Source of the DNA: Clostridia bacterium
Lineage (GTDB): Bacteria; Bacillota; Clostridia; Peptostreptococcales; Anaerovoracaceae
Assembly (NCBI GenBank): GCA_900766045.1
Contig: CAAFTW010000008.1
Location: forward strand, 30,035 to 94,034
Length of the DNA: 64,000 nucleotides
Reading direction: 5' to 3'
This document shows, one piece after another, positions 26,741-36,027 of this stretch; within the stretch, counting starts at the first letter, position 1; the number at the start of each line of letters is the position of its first letter. The translations under genes and the position numbers were made by a program. The notes beneath the pieces were generated by a model. It was not told the DNA's origin, made no database searches, and was given only the letters and a program-made list of their open reading frames with translations.

Positions 26741-27638
26741 TGCTGCCAAAAGACAGCGCAAAGAGAAGGCCTGCAAAACACTCGTAATGCTTTGCGGGCT
26801 TCTCATTATCGCTCTCGTTATCATCATCGCGCTGTTTCTGGTTGTAAAAGGGAGCGGTACGTTCGTTCAGTATCATCACAGTATTGGCGAATTCCTGTTT
26901 TCAAAGAACTGGGCTCCGTCCGATACGCCGGGTAAAGGCGGCGGACACGTCGGAGCATTCGTTTATATCATGGGAACGGTTTACACCTGCGCACTTGCGC
27001 TTCTGATCGCTGTTCCATTCAGTCTGGCAGCTGCAATTTTCCTTTCCGAGATTTCACCGAAATTCGGAGCGAGATTCCTTCAGCCGGCGATTGAAATTTT
27101 CGTCGGAATTCCTTCGGTTGTATACGGCTGGGTCGGCATGACCGTTCTGGTACCGTTTATTTCCAAGAAGTTCCATGCACCGATGGGAGGCTATTCTGTA
27201 CTGGCTGCCGGTATCGTCCTGGCAATCATGATCATGCCGACCATCACCACACTTTCTGCGGACGCGCTCCGCTCACTTCCACCACGCTGTAAACTGGGTG
27301 CTCTGGGAATGGGAGCGACGAGATGGCAGTCCATTTACACCATTCAGCTGCCGATGGCCAAGAGCGGAATCATTACAGGAATTATCCTGGGACTGAGCCG
27401 CGCAATCGGTGAGACCCTCGCGGTAGCGATGGTTATCGGAAAAACAAGAGTACTCCCGAAGGGAATTCTTTATCCGACGAATAACCTGACGGCGGCCATT
27501 GCGGCAGACATGGGTAATACGGCAAACGGCAGTGAGTACAACCTGGCTCTCTGGAGTATGGCCTTGCTGCTTCTCATTTTGTCCCTGATCTGTATCGCAC
27601 TGATTCACCTGACGTTGAAAAAGAAGAAAGAATATTAA
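26730..27638 (+). CDS. pstC: Phosphate ABC transporter permease PstC
   Basis: Inner-membrane permease subunit; 302 residues, about six helices. The protein starts with a basic cytoplasmic end, then TLVMLCGLLIIALVIIIALF. The binding-protein-dependent permease EAA loop is RSLPPRCKLGALGMGATRWQSI, and IGETLAVAMVIG follows. The start overlaps the end of pstS, suggesting coupled translation. Confidence 0.94.
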   Translation: MTSNAAKRQRKEKACKTLVMLCGLLIIALVIIIALFLVVKGSGTFVQYHHSIGEFLFSKNWAPSDTPGKGGGHVGAFVYIMGTVYTCALALLIAVPFSLAAAIFLSEISPKFGARFLQPAIEIFVGIPSVVYGWVGMTVLVPFISKKFHAPMGGYSVLAAGIVLAIMIMPTITTLSADALRSLPPRCKLGALGMGATRWQSIYTIQLPMAKSGIITGIILGLSRAIGETLAVAMVIGKTRVLPKGILYPTNNLTAAIAADMGNTANGSEYNLALWSMALLLLILSLICIALIHLTLKKKKEY

Positions 27639-27657
27639 CCGGAAAGGAAGAGTGTAT

Positions 27658-28545
27658 ATGGGAGAAAAAAATGTACATGCAAGATCGCGGGTCGTCGATC
27701 ACTTCATGACCGGTGTGTTCTACATCGTAGGCGGAAGTGCGATTCTGCTGCTGCTGGTTCTGGCGGGGTATATTATTGTTAAAGGAATCAAGAGTTACTA
27801 TCCGGGCGTCATGGGATTTACGGACGCGGGCATCGGAAATCAGCTGTTTAATACCATTTATCTGGTTGTTCTGTCACTGATTGTCAGCGTGCCTCTGGGT
27901 ATGGCGGCAGGTACCTATCTGTCGGAATATGCCAAACAGGGAAAGCTGACCGAGATTATCACCATGTCCATCGAAGCGCTGAGTTCGCTTCCGTCCATTG
28001 TAATCGGCCTGTTCGGATACCTGGTTTTCATCCTGATGACAGGCGCACAGAGCAACCTGCTCGCCGGTGCTATGGTTGTCACGATCCTGAGTATCCCGCA
28101 GATTACATCTACAACGAGAGATGCACTGAAGGCGCTGCCGGATTACTACAGAACAGGAAGTATCGGACTGGGTGCTTCTACATTCCAGACGATCTGGCAT
28201 GTTCTGATTCCGGCCTGCATTCCGAGAGTGGTTACCGGTATCATTCTGGTTGCCGGCCGTGGATTCGGTGAGGCAGCTGCACTGCTGTACACCACCGGTC
28301 AGAGCACGATCATCGACTGGAGCAACTGGAATCTGGCTTCTTCCACATGTCCGCTGAACCCGATGCGTCCGGGAGAAACTCTGGCGCTTCATGTATGGAT
28401 GATGCGTACAGAAGGAAGTATGGTACAGCATTCCACAGAAATCGCGAATATTTCTTCCATGATCCTGGTTATCGCTGTGCTGATCTTCAATCTGGCAGCA
28501 CGTCTGATTTCCGCGAGAATCGTGAAGAAGAACCGCGGAGCATAA
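27658..28545 (+). CDS. pstA: Phosphate ABC transporter permease PstA
   Basis: Second permease subunit, 295 residues with about six helices. EAA loop region: KALPDYYRTGSIGLGASTFQTIWHVLIP, then GFGEAAALLYTTGQ. ATG at 27658 (7 bases after AAAGGAAG) preferred over the GTG at 27652. It follows pstC by 19 bases. Confidence 0.93.
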   Translation: MGEKNVHARSRVVDHFMTGVFYIVGGSAILLLLVLAGYIIVKGIKSYYPGVMGFTDAGIGNQLFNTIYLVVLSLIVSVPLGMAAGTYLSEYAKQGKLTEIITMSIEALSSLPSIVIGLFGYLVFILMTGAQSNLLAGAMVVTILSIPQITSTTRDALKALPDYYRTGSIGLGASTFQTIWHVLIPACIPRVVTGIILVAGRGFGEAAALLYTTGQSTIIDWSNWNLASSTCPLNPMRPGETLALHVWMMRTEGSMVQHSTEIANISSMILVIAVLIFNLAARLISARIVKKNRGA

Positions 28546-28602
28546 TCTCTGAGAAAAAATATGCACGTACAATAATGGCAGTACTTGAGGAGTATATTGA
28601 AT

Positions 28603-29367
28603 ATGAGCGACCATAAGGATAAAATAGTCGTTGATCATATGGATCTTTACTACGATGATTTTCATGCGCTTAAGGATATTAATCTGAAAATGCCGGAAAA
28701 GGAAATTACGGCGTTTATCGGACCATCTGGATGCGGAAAGTCAACCCTGCTGAAGTCCCTGAACAGAATGAATGACCTGGTTGAGGGATGCAAGATCACA
28801 GGAAAGATCACGATCGACGGAAAAGACATTTATGATAAGAAAGTCGATGTCAACCAGCTGAGAAAGCGGGTCGGCATGGTATTCCAGCAGCCGAATCCGT
28901 TCGACATGTCCATTTACGACAATGTCGCATACGGACCGAGAATCCACGGAATCAAGAATCGTTCCCAGCTGGATCAGATTGTAGAGAAGTCACTGAGAGG
29001 CGCTGGCCTCTGGGATGAGGTTAAGGATCGTCTGAAGAGAAACGCCATCGGCGTATCCGGAGGACAGCAGCAGAGAATCTGTATCGCGAGAGCCCTTGCG
29101 GTAGAACCGGATATTCTTCTGATGGACGAGCCGACATCCGCTCTGGACCCGATTTCCACAGCGGCGATCGAGGATCTAGCCATGGAACTGAAGGAGAATT
29201 ACACCATCGTTATCGTTACGCATAACATGCAGCAGGCGGTTCGAATTTCTGACCGCACGGCCTTCTTCTATCTGGGAGAAATGGTGGAATTTGCACCGAC
29301 CGATCAGCTGTTTTCCAATCCACAGAATCCGAAAACAGAAGAGTACATCACGGGGAGGTTCGGTTAA
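28603..29367 (+). CDS. pstB: Phosphate ABC transporter ATPase PstB
   Basis: ATPase that drives the Pst importer. Walker A GPSGCGKST at residues 40-48, Q-loop VFQQPNPFDMSIYDNV, signature VSGGQQQR, Walker B ILLMDEPTSALDP, and the H-loop VTHNMQQA. 254 residues, standard. The stop TAA overlaps the phoU ATG by one base. Confidence 0.96.
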   Translation: MSDHKDKIVVDHMDLYYDDFHALKDINLKMPEKEITAFIGPSGCGKSTLLKSLNRMNDLVEGCKITGKITIDGKDIYDKKVDVNQLRKRVGMVFQQPNPFDMSIYDNVAYGPRIHGIKNRSQLDQIVEKSLRGAGLWDEVKDRLKRNAIGVSGGQQQRICIARALAVEPDILLMDEPTSALDPISTAAIEDLAMELKENYTIVIVTHNMQQAVRISDRTAFFYLGEMVEFAPTDQLFSNPQNPKTEEYITGRFG

Positions 29368-30065
29368 TGAGAATTCATTATCGGAAGCAGCTTGAGACGC
29401 TGCATCTGCAGCTGATTGAAATGGGCGCTGCAGCAGTAGACGCTATTGAGACGGCCATGCGTGCCGTATTTGACCATGATCTTGCACTGGCAAAGAAGAC
29501 ATCCACACTGGAAAGCAGCATGGATGAGGCAGAGAGAGAGATTCAGTCACTTTGTCTGAAGCTTCTCCTGGGCCAGCAGCCGGTTGCTAGTGACCTCCGT
29601 CAGGTTTCCGCAACTATGCACATGATCTCTGACCTGGAGCGTGTCGGCGATCTGGCTGAGGATATCGCAGAAGTTGCACCATATATTAAGGATGATGAGC
29701 TTTTGGAACAGGTTAATCTGAAAGAAATGTCCGAAGCAGCCTGCACAATGGTTTCTGACAGTCTGAATGCATACGTAAAGCAGGATGTAAAACTTGCGCA
29801 TGATGTTATTCAGAAAGATGATGTCGTCGATGAGGAACTTGACTTTGCGAAAAAGAAATGGGTGGAGCTCGTTTATAACGGGGATGAGGATAAAGTAAAG
29901 AAGTCCGCAGAGGAATTTGCGGATATTCTGATGATTTCCAAATACCTGGAGCGTGTCGCCGACCATGCGACCAATGTTGCGGAATGGGTTATTTACGCCG
30001 TTGACGGTATCCTTCCTGGTGATGAAACGGAGTATGAAAAGGATTCTAAGCCGAAGAATGCGTAG
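29367..30065 (+). CDS. phoU: Phosphate signalling protein PhoU
   Basis: Negative regulator that links Pst transporter activity to the PhoR-type kinase. Two three-helix bundles (232 residues), with the repeated PhoU motif visible in ISDLERVGDLAEDIAE and ISKYLERVADHATNVAEWV, whose acidic/Arg residues bind metal clusters. Translationally coupled to pstB. Confidence 0.95.
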   Translation: MRIHYRKQLETLHLQLIEMGAAAVDAIETAMRAVFDHDLALAKKTSTLESSMDEAEREIQSLCLKLLLGQQPVASDLRQVSATMHMISDLERVGDLAEDIAEVAPYIKDDELLEQVNLKEMSEAACTMVSDSLNAYVKQDVKLAHDVIQKDDVVDEELDFAKKKWVELVYNGDEDKVKKSAEEFADILMISKYLERVADHATNVAEWVIYAVDGILPGDETEYEKDSKPKNA

Positions 30066-30098
30066 AGTTCTGGAACTGTCGGCAGATATAGAGTAAAA

Positions 30099-30115
30099 TG
30101 AACATTATATGTTCA
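30099..30115. promoter_or_regulatory. Inverted repeat before the response-regulator gene
   Basis: TGAACAT-TAT-ATGTTCA, a perfect 7-bp inverted repeat in the 103-base gap between phoU and the response regulator. A possible operator or short hairpin; no clear promoter is seen with it. Confidence 0.3.
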
Positions 30116-30168
30116 TGATATATTCTAATGTCGGTCATTCAGAATAATGTAGGGAAAAGGAGTAAAAC

Positions 30169-30843
30169 GTGATTTACTGTGTCGAAGATGACGATTCCAG
30201 CAGAGAGCTGATCCTATACGCCCTTCGCGGAGCAGACTTCACCGCAGAGGGTTTTCCGGATGGGAAGTCACTGTTCAAGGCATTGCAGAAGGAGCTCCCG
30301 GATCTGATTCTGCTGGACATCATGCTCCCGGAAGAGGACGGAATTTCCATTCTTCAGAAGCTGCGTGAGTCCCACGATACGGAAGATATTCCGGTCATCA
30401 TGGAGACCGCCAAAGGGACCGAATATGATAAGGTCCGCGGACTCGATTTAGGTGCGGATGATTATCTGGTCAAGCCTTTCGGCATGATGGAGATGCTTTC
30501 ACGTGTGCGCGCGGTACTGCGCCGCAGCGGAAAGACATCACAGAAGAACATTCTGCGTCAGGACGCGATTGAGCTTCAGGAAGGGTCGCACCGCGTATAT
30601 TCCGACGGTCAGGAGATCACATTGACACTGAAGGAGTATGAACTGCTGCACTTGTTCATGAAACATCCCGGAAGGGTGTACACCAGAGAAGAACTTCTGC
30701 GGCAGGTCTGGGAAGAGGATTTTGCAGGTGAGACACGCACCGTAGACGTGCATATCGGCACACTCAGAAGCAAGCTCGGAAAGGCCGGGCAGCAGATTGA
30801 GACCGTCCGCGGTGTCGGATACCGGATGGGAGCATCGCGATGA
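30169..30843 (+). CDS. OmpR/PhoB-family response regulator (PhoP type)
   Basis: Two-component DNA-binding regulator, 224 residues. Receiver domain at 1-118 with acidic pair EDDD (5-8), phosphorylated Asp D50 in LLDIMLPEEDG, and Lys in VKPFG. A winged-helix Trans_reg_C domain fills the C-terminal half (LTLKEYELLHLFMKHPGRVYTREELL, GETRTVDVHIGTLRSKLG). Start is GTG at 30169 behind AAAAGGAG. Position after pstSCAB-phoU and before a PhoR-like kinase makes it the phosphate regulator. One oddity is Glu in the switch region (IMETAKG) where Leu or Thr is commoner. Confidence 0.9.
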   Translation: MIYCVEDDDSSRELILYALRGADFTAEGFPDGKSLFKALQKELPDLILLDIMLPEEDGISILQKLRESHDTEDIPVIMETAKGTEYDKVRGLDLGADDYLVKPFGMMEMLSRVRAVLRRSGKTSQKNILRQDAIELQEGSHRVYSDGQEITLTLKEYELLHLFMKHPGRVYTREELLRQVWEEDFAGETRTVDVHIGTLRSKLGKAGQQIETVRGVGYRMGASR

Positions 30844-32525
30844 TTAAGAAAATACATCGATCAATATTACTGGTCTCCGTGATCGTGCTGCTTGCTGCAG
30901 CGGGACTGATCATGGGTGCCATGTATCCGTACTTTCAGAATGTAGAGGCGGATGAACTGAAATCGCAGACAAATCTTGCCGCGCAAGGAGTTGAACTGAA
31001 CGGAAAGGCGTACCTGAAACATTTCGACAATGCGAAAGTGCGCATTACCTGGATCAATAAGGACGGCAAGGTGCTTTATGATAACAAGGCTGACGCGGCC
31101 ACGATGGGAAACCATAAAAACCGTGCCGAAGTGAAAGAAGCCATGCGGACCGGATATGGAGAGAGCCGGAGATATTCCAAGACTCTGACCGAGCAGCTGT
31201 TCTACAGCGCAAAGCGGCTTCCGGACAACACGGTGGTCCGTCTGTCCACAAGCCGGCACTCCGCGTTTTCACTTATGATCGGAGTCATACCGGCAATTTG
31301 CTTTGTTATCCTTGCTGCTATTATTTTGTCCTTGATCCTGGCATCGCGTCTGGCAAAGAGAATCGCCGCGCCGCTGAATGACCTGGATCTGGATCATCCG
31401 CTGGATAATGAAGATGAGTATGAAGAAATTGCGCCGCTGCTTGACCGGATTTACCGTCAGCAGATCGAGCTGGGACATCAGAGAGATGTTCTGGATGAGA
31501 AACAGACGCAGATCGACACGATTCTGGAGCATGCCCAGGAAGGAATGGTTCTTCTTACGCAGAATGGCAGAATCGTCAGCATCAACCACGAGGCATCGGA
31601 AATTCTTCAGACTGGTCAGAACTGCACAGGACATGACATTCTGGCTTACGGCCGTGAGGCAGCACTTCAGGGACTTCTGGCCAGAGCCATTCAGGGGGAG
31701 ACTCTGGAAGAGAAGCTTGCGCTTGGTGAAGAAGTTTACCAGGTAAATGCGTCCCCGATTCTGGAACAGGAGAATGTCGTCGGTATCGTGATTCTGTTCT
31801 TCAATATCACTGAGCGTGAGAAGAACGAACAGATGAGAAGAGAGTTTACCGCCAATGTTTCCCACGAGCTGAAAACACCGCTTCATGCGATTTCCGGCTA
31901 TGCGGAGCTGCTGATGAATAAGCTGGTGAAGCCGGATGATGTACCGGAATTTTCCAGTAAGATTTACACAGAGACCCAGCGCATGGTCCGTCTGGTTGAG
32001 GATATCATTCGTCTGTCCCACCTGGATGAAGGTGTACCGGATCTGACGGCCGAAAATGTAGATATGTTTGAGATTTCCAAACAGACCGTACAGGAGCTTT
32101 CTGCAGAGGCAGATGCTGCGAAAGTAAAGCTGGATGTTACGGGAGAGACCACGAAAGTCTGCGGATATCCGTCTTTGCTGCATGAGATCGTCCGCAATCT
32201 GGTGGAGAATGCGATCAAGTACAACCATGAAGACGGAGATGTACATGTCACGGTTGAATCGAAAGACAGCCGCTGTATACTGAAAGTTGCTGACCATGGA
32301 ATCGGAATTTCTCACGAGGATCTGAACCGGATCTTCGAGAGGTTCTATCGTGTGGATAAGAGCCACTCCAGAGCAAGCGGCGGAACGGGTCTCGGTCTTT
32401 CCATCGTCAAGCATGCCGTGCAGATTCACCGTGGAACCATCAGCGTAGACAGCAAGGTGGGAGAGGGAACGACCATTACCGTATCTCTTCCGCTGGCAAA
32501 ACGCGAAGTCAAGGTGCTGAAATAG
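30840..32525 (+). CDS. Sensor histidine kinase of PhoR type
   Basis: Membrane kinase of 561 residues. TM1 at about residues 10-30, an extracytoplasmic domain, TM2 at about 144-168, then a HAMP-like linker, a PAS domain (ILEHAQEGMVLLTQNGRIVSIN), HisKA with phospho-accepting H342 in VSHELKTPLHAISGY, and HATPase_c (NLVENAIKYN, GIGISHEDLNRIFERFYR, GGTGLGLSIV). It overlaps the regulator gene by 4 bases (ATGA). Expected to sense phosphate through the Pst/PhoU complex. Confidence 0.91.
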   Translation: MIKKIHRSILLVSVIVLLAAAGLIMGAMYPYFQNVEADELKSQTNLAAQGVELNGKAYLKHFDNAKVRITWINKDGKVLYDNKADAATMGNHKNRAEVKEAMRTGYGESRRYSKTLTEQLFYSAKRLPDNTVVRLSTSRHSAFSLMIGVIPAICFVILAAIILSLILASRLAKRIAAPLNDLDLDHPLDNEDEYEEIAPLLDRIYRQQIELGHQRDVLDEKQTQIDTILEHAQEGMVLLTQNGRIVSINHEASEILQTGQNCTGHDILAYGREAALQGLLARAIQGETLEEKLALGEEVYQVNASPILEQENVVGIVILFFNITEREKNEQMRREFTANVSHELKTPLHAISGYAELLMNKLVKPDDVPEFSSKIYTETQRMVRLVEDIIRLSHLDEGVPDLTAENVDMFEISKQTVQELSAEADAAKVKLDVTGETTKVCGYPSLLHEIVRNLVENAIKYNHEDGDVHVTVESKDSRCILKVADHGIGISHEDLNRIFERFYRVDKSHSRASGGTGLGLSIVKHAVQIHRGTISVDSKVGEGTTITVSLPLAKREVKVLK

Positions 32526-32634
32526 TACGGACAAAATATAAACAGCAAGAAAACAGTAATTATTAATCAGACCTGTGGTCTGTAATAAACATAGCTGATA
32601 ACATCAATAAAGAGGCTTCGCTCCGGGAAATTTC

Positions 32635-32656
32635 GCCCCGGTGCGGGGCCTTTTTC
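32635..32656 (+). terminator. Intrinsic terminator after the phosphate regulon
   Basis: GCCCC-GGTGC-GGGGC, then CTTTTTC, 110 bases after the kinase gene. A separate perfect CAGACC/GGTCTG hairpin lies at 32568-32582 without a T run. Confidence 0.75.
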
Positions 32657-32780
32657 TGCCTTTCCTGATGAATGCGAATCATTCAGAGTATTTCGGTGGT
32701 CAACAGAGTAAGATTGGAGTAAAATAATACATAGTAAGAGAATATGCAGATGCATTCTGCAGGAAACAGGGGTAATAAAT

Positions 32781-33599
32781 ATGAAGGAAAAATTTACTGG
32801 AAGCAGTCAGTATGTCGCATCAGATGAACTGATGACCACCGTGAATATTGCAATGAGCCTGGAAAAACCGCTGCTGGTAAAGGGTGAACCGGGAACCGGA
32901 AAGACCATGCTCGCGAAAGCCGTTGCCGATGCGCTGGGCATGGAGCTGATTACCTGGAATATTAAATCCACAACTAAGGCGCAGGACGGCCTGTACGTCT
33001 ACGATGTCGTCCAGAGACTGTACGACAGCCAGTTCGGCACAAGCGGAGTAGATAACATTGCGCAGTATATTAAGTACGGAAAGCTGGGAGAAGCCTTTCA
33101 GCGAGATGAGCAGGCTGTGCTGCTGATCGATGAAATCGATAAGGCCGACCTGGAGTTCCCAAACGATCTTCTCTGGGAGCTGGACCAGATGGAATTCTAC
33201 ATTCCGGAACTTCATAAGACGGTAAAGGCAAAAAAGCGTCCTATCGTCATCATTACATCCAACGCAGAGAAAGAGCTGCCGGACGCCTTTCTGCGCCGCT
33301 GCATCTTCCATTACATTGAATTTCCGGACGCAGAGGAAATGAGAAAGATCCTGAACGTTCATTTTGACCATCTGGATGATGAACTGGTTGATCAGGCGCT
33401 GGCATCATTTTATTACATCCGAACACTGCCGGGCCTTCAGAAGAAGCCGAGCACATCCGAGCTGATTGACTGGCTCAGAGCCCTGCAGTACGGCGGAGTA
33501 TCCGCAGAACAGATAAAGAAAAAAATCCCGTATGCAGGCGTTCTGCTGAAGAAGGATAAGGACCTTGAAGTTCTGCGCCGCCAGATGGAGAGACGTTAA
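32781..33599 (+). CDS. MoxR-family AAA+ ATPase
   Basis: AAA+ ATPase, 272 residues, of the MoxR/CoxD type. Such proteins act as chaperones that insert metals or mature multi-subunit enzymes together with a von Willebrand A partner. Walker A GEPGTGKT (residues 35-42), Walker B VLLIDEIDKAD, sensor 1 VIITSNAEKELP, and arginine finger FLRRC. The partner VWA protein is encoded 32 bases downstream. No obvious client enzyme is next to them. The start is ATG behind CAGGGG. Hairpins TGAATG/CATTCA and GCAGA/TCTGC are in the leader. Confidence 0.9.
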   Translation: MKEKFTGSSQYVASDELMTTVNIAMSLEKPLLVKGEPGTGKTMLAKAVADALGMELITWNIKSTTKAQDGLYVYDVVQRLYDSQFGTSGVDNIAQYIKYGKLGEAFQRDEQAVLLIDEIDKADLEFPNDLLWELDQMEFYIPELHKTVKAKKRPIVIITSNAEKELPDAFLRRCIFHYIEFPDAEEMRKILNVHFDHLDDELVDQALASFYYIRTLPGLQKKPSTSELIDWLRALQYGGVSAEQIKKKIPYAGVLLKKDKDLEVLRRQMERR

Positions 33600-33631
33600 T
33601 ATACGGAATTTAGAAAGGAAATGAGAGCAGA

Positions 33632-34831
33632 ATGTTCATCGAATTTTTCTATTATCTCAGATCCCGGGGAATCAGGGTTTCACTGAATGAGTGGATGACC
33701 CTGCTGGAAGCCATGCAGAAGGGGCTTCATCATTCCTCACTGACCGGATTCTACCACCTGTGCAGGGCGATTCTGATTCATGATGAATCCGATTTCGATA
33801 AATTTGACCAGGTCTTCCTGGAGTTCTTTAAAGATGTGGAGTATCCGGGAGACATTCCGAAAGAGTTCATGGATCGTCTGAACAATCCGGTCGTTGATGT
33901 GAAAGACGTGCAGATCGACCTGGAGAAACTCGGCCTGCCAGCAGAGGAGATGGAAGATATCCTGGCCTTCATTAAGGACCGTCTGAACCGGCAGAATGAG
34001 GAGCACAACGGTGGAAACACCTGGATCGGGACCCACGGTTATACACCGGCTGGCAATTCCGGCTGGCATCCGCACGGGATCCGGATCGGCGGGAAGAGTA
34101 AATACCGCACCGCAAGGGCCGTAGCAGGCGAGCGGAAGTTCCGCGACTTCAGAAAGGATAATACCCTGGATACCAGAAGTTTCCAGATGGCCTTCCGCAC
34201 CCTGAGAAGTCTTTCGGCAAAAACCGACACGCAAGAGAAAGAACTGGATGTGGACGCGACCGTACGGGCAACGGGAGATAAAGGAGGCCTGCTGGACATC
34301 CGCTACCGTCCGCCGAGAAAGAATACCATCAAGGTTCTTCTGATGATGGATTCTGGCGGATCGATTGAGGATTATGCGAACCTGTGCAGCATGCTCTTCC
34401 AGGCCGCCGTGAAATCCAACAATTTCAAGGAACTTCACATCTATTACTTCCATAACTGCATCTTCGACAGCGTCTACACCAGGCCGGAACTCCATAAGGA
34501 GGACAAGGTCTCTGTAGACTGGCTGCTGAAACAATACGGCCCGGAATACCGTGTAATTCTGGTTGGTGACGCAATGATGGATCCCTACGAGCTTCACGGC
34601 CACGATTACAACTGGGCACTGCGCACATTCAGTGATTATTCGGGATATGATACCTTCCTGAGAATCCTGAAAGCCTATCCGCACTGTGTCTGGCTGAATC
34701 CGGAGAAGAAACCGGCGCATCCGGGATACTGGTATAAGACCTATCAGGAACTGGAACAGGTTTTCCCGATGTATCATCTTTCTCAGGAAGGTCTGGAAGC
34801 GGCTATGCACCGCCTGATGCAGCGTTCTTGA
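33632..34831 (+). CDS. CoxE-like VWA-domain protein
   Basis: A 399-residue partner of the MoxR ATPase. The N-terminal half is helical (LRSRGIRVSLNEWMTLLEAM), the middle is polar and Gly-rich (WIGTHGYTPAGNSGWHPHGIR), and the C-terminal VWA domain starts near residue 225. The metal-ion-dependent adhesion motif is DSGGS instead of DxSxS. Start ATG behind AAAGGAAATGAGAG. The CoxD/CoxE pair in CO dehydrogenase operons matures the active site; here the target is unknown. Confidence 0.85.
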   Translation: MFIEFFYYLRSRGIRVSLNEWMTLLEAMQKGLHHSSLTGFYHLCRAILIHDESDFDKFDQVFLEFFKDVEYPGDIPKEFMDRLNNPVVDVKDVQIDLEKLGLPAEEMEDILAFIKDRLNRQNEEHNGGNTWIGTHGYTPAGNSGWHPHGIRIGGKSKYRTARAVAGERKFRDFRKDNTLDTRSFQMAFRTLRSLSAKTDTQEKELDVDATVRATGDKGGLLDIRYRPPRKNTIKVLLMMDSGGSIEDYANLCSMLFQAAVKSNNFKELHIYYFHNCIFDSVYTRPELHKEDKVSVDWLLKQYGPEYRVILVGDAMMDPYELHGHDYNWALRTFSDYSGYDTFLRILKAYPHCVWLNPEKKPAHPGYWYKTYQELEQVFPMYHLSQEGLEAAMHRLMQRS

Positions 34832-34849
34832 CAAAATGAATGAGCAAGA

Positions 34850-34905
34850 GGCCGGAGGAGCTGTCAGGGGAGATGACAGACTGCCCTGCATGACAGCTGC
34901 CGGCC
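34850..34905 (+). promoter_or_regulatory. Long hairpin between the VWA gene and the next small gene
   Basis: GGCCGG...AGCTGTCA (34850-34866) pairs with TGACAGCT.CCGGCC (34891-34905). There is no T run, so it is more likely an mRNA processing or stability element than a terminator. Confidence 0.45.
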
Positions 34906-34967
34906 CGCTCCGTATCGAATATTAACGAAAATCTCAATATTATAATAACAGAAAGGCGGTGTCAGTC

Positions 34968-35252
34968 ATGTATCGGGGGTATGACAATGAGGCGACCTGG
35001 GCATATGCGTCCTATTTTCGCAATGATCTCAAGGCATACCGGGAATACCGGATTATTGTTAGAAACCTGCGTCTTCGCTATGGAGAAGAAAACCTGCTGG
35101 ACGAATTCACGAAAGTACTGAAATTACAAAAAGACCGGTTTTCCAGCCAGGAGAGAAATGAAAATCCGTATCTGAAGAGAATTCACGAAGAGGACTGGGA
35201 GAAGATTGATTACCCGGCTGTTGCTGCAGCCTTTATCGGGCAGCAGAATTGA
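34968..35252 (+). CDS. Small protein with a GYxNxxTW motif, function unknown
   Basis: A 94-residue soluble, highly charged protein. ATG at 34968 is 9 bases after GAAAGGCGG; a GTG at 34959 overlaps that site. The N-terminus MYRGYDNEATWAYASYFRND resembles small phage and plasmid proteins that share a GxxNxxTWxxxL..ND pattern (DUF7249-like); this is a resemblance from memory only. The rest is helical (EYRIIVRNLRLRYGEENLLDEF). It lies 136 bases after the MoxR/VWA pair and ends at a bidirectional terminator. No function can be stated. Confidence 0.65.
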   Translation: MYRGYDNEATWAYASYFRNDLKAYREYRIIVRNLRLRYGEENLLDEFTKVLKLQKDRFSSQERNENPYLKRIHEEDWEKIDYPAVAAAFIGQQN

Positions 35253-35302
35253 TTTCTCCGGAATAGAAATATCAGCAGCCCCGTAAGGCGGATGCCAGGG
35301 AT

Positions 35303-35353
35303 GAAAAAAACAGATATGCAGAGATGTAAAGAGTCTTTGTATATCTGTTTTTT
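35303..35353. terminator. Bidirectional terminator between convergent genes
   Basis: AACAGATAT.CA..A arm (35309-35324) pairs with TCTTTGTATATCTGTT (35334-35349). It is flanked by A7 at 35303-35309 on one side and T6 on the other, so it can stop transcripts from both the small gene (+) and the XRE gene (-). Confidence 0.8.
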
Positions 35354-35377
35354 CATAATACAGTACGTTTATGAATA

Positions 35378-35656
35378 TTACTCAGCATCGGTGAGCGTGA
35401 TGGTTAAATCCAGTGCCCGAAGAATACGGATAAGAGTCACCAGGTTCGGCAGTGTCCGGAAAGTTTCAATACGCGCGACGGAAGACTGCGGCATGCTGCA
35501 GCGTCTGGCAAGCTCTCTCTGGCTGATGCCCCGCCGGTTTCGGACTTCTACCATATGGTGAATCAGGCGTACGATTTCTTCTGCCTCCTTCGGGTCTCTG
35601 TCCTTCAGCGTGTCGCTGTTCTTAACGAAGTCTTTGTAATTCATTTCCTTAGTCAT
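35378..35656 (-). CDS. XRE-family helix-turn-helix protein, antitoxin-like
   Basis: A 92-residue protein with a central XRE helix-turn-helix (RRGISQRELARRCSMPQSSVARIE, about residues 41-64) and the short C-terminal tail ALDLTITLTDAE typical of HigA/RelB-type antitoxins and small regulators. Usually such genes are paired with a RelE/HigB toxin; no convincing toxin is found on either side. The gap 35657-36010 contains only a possible TTGACA on this strand and no supported gene. Orphan regulator or toxin-loss remnant. Confidence 0.75.
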   Translation of the reverse strand: MTKEMNYKDFVKNSDTLKDRDPKEAEEIVRLIHHMVEVRNRRGISQRELARRCSMPQSSVARIETFRTLPNLVTLIRILRALDLTITLTDAE

Positions 35657-35994
35657 TATTTGATCTCTTTCCTGTTTCCCTTAAGCTGCATGCACGGGCA
35701 GGTGTGTGCAGTATTTATACATTTTATTGGCTTTAAACGGAGACGGGATTTCCTCAAATATCCTGTCAGCCGGCTTGTTGCCCTTATAACTATATTGTGC
35801 AACGGAACTATGTGGATGTCAATAAAAAAAGATGCAAATGTCACTTAATTAATCTTCAGTATAAGTTAAGGAACTTAATGATTAGCAGCCGTGAAGAAAT
35901 CCGGGGGTTAACTGGTTATGGATTCCGACACGGCCGTATCCTGAGCAGCAGGGCGGTCAGGCATAATCTGGCTGTCTCCTTGCTGCGTCAGGCT

Positions 35995-36027
35995 TTGTCC
36001 TGTACGCAGATCAGCGTGCCAGGACAA
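35995..36027 (-). promoter_or_regulatory. Hairpin overlapping the symporter stop codon
   Basis: TTGTCCTG (35995-36002) and CAGGACAA (36020-36027) with an inner ACGC/GCGT extension form a strong stem spanning the stop of the symporter gene on the minus strand. There is no T run, so termination here is uncertain. Confidence 0.4.

Noticed and set aside
35656..35844. 62-codon minus-strand frame just upstream of the XRE gene, possible toxin partner
   Set aside because: No RelE/HigB-like residues, no clear ribosome site, and composition does not look coding.
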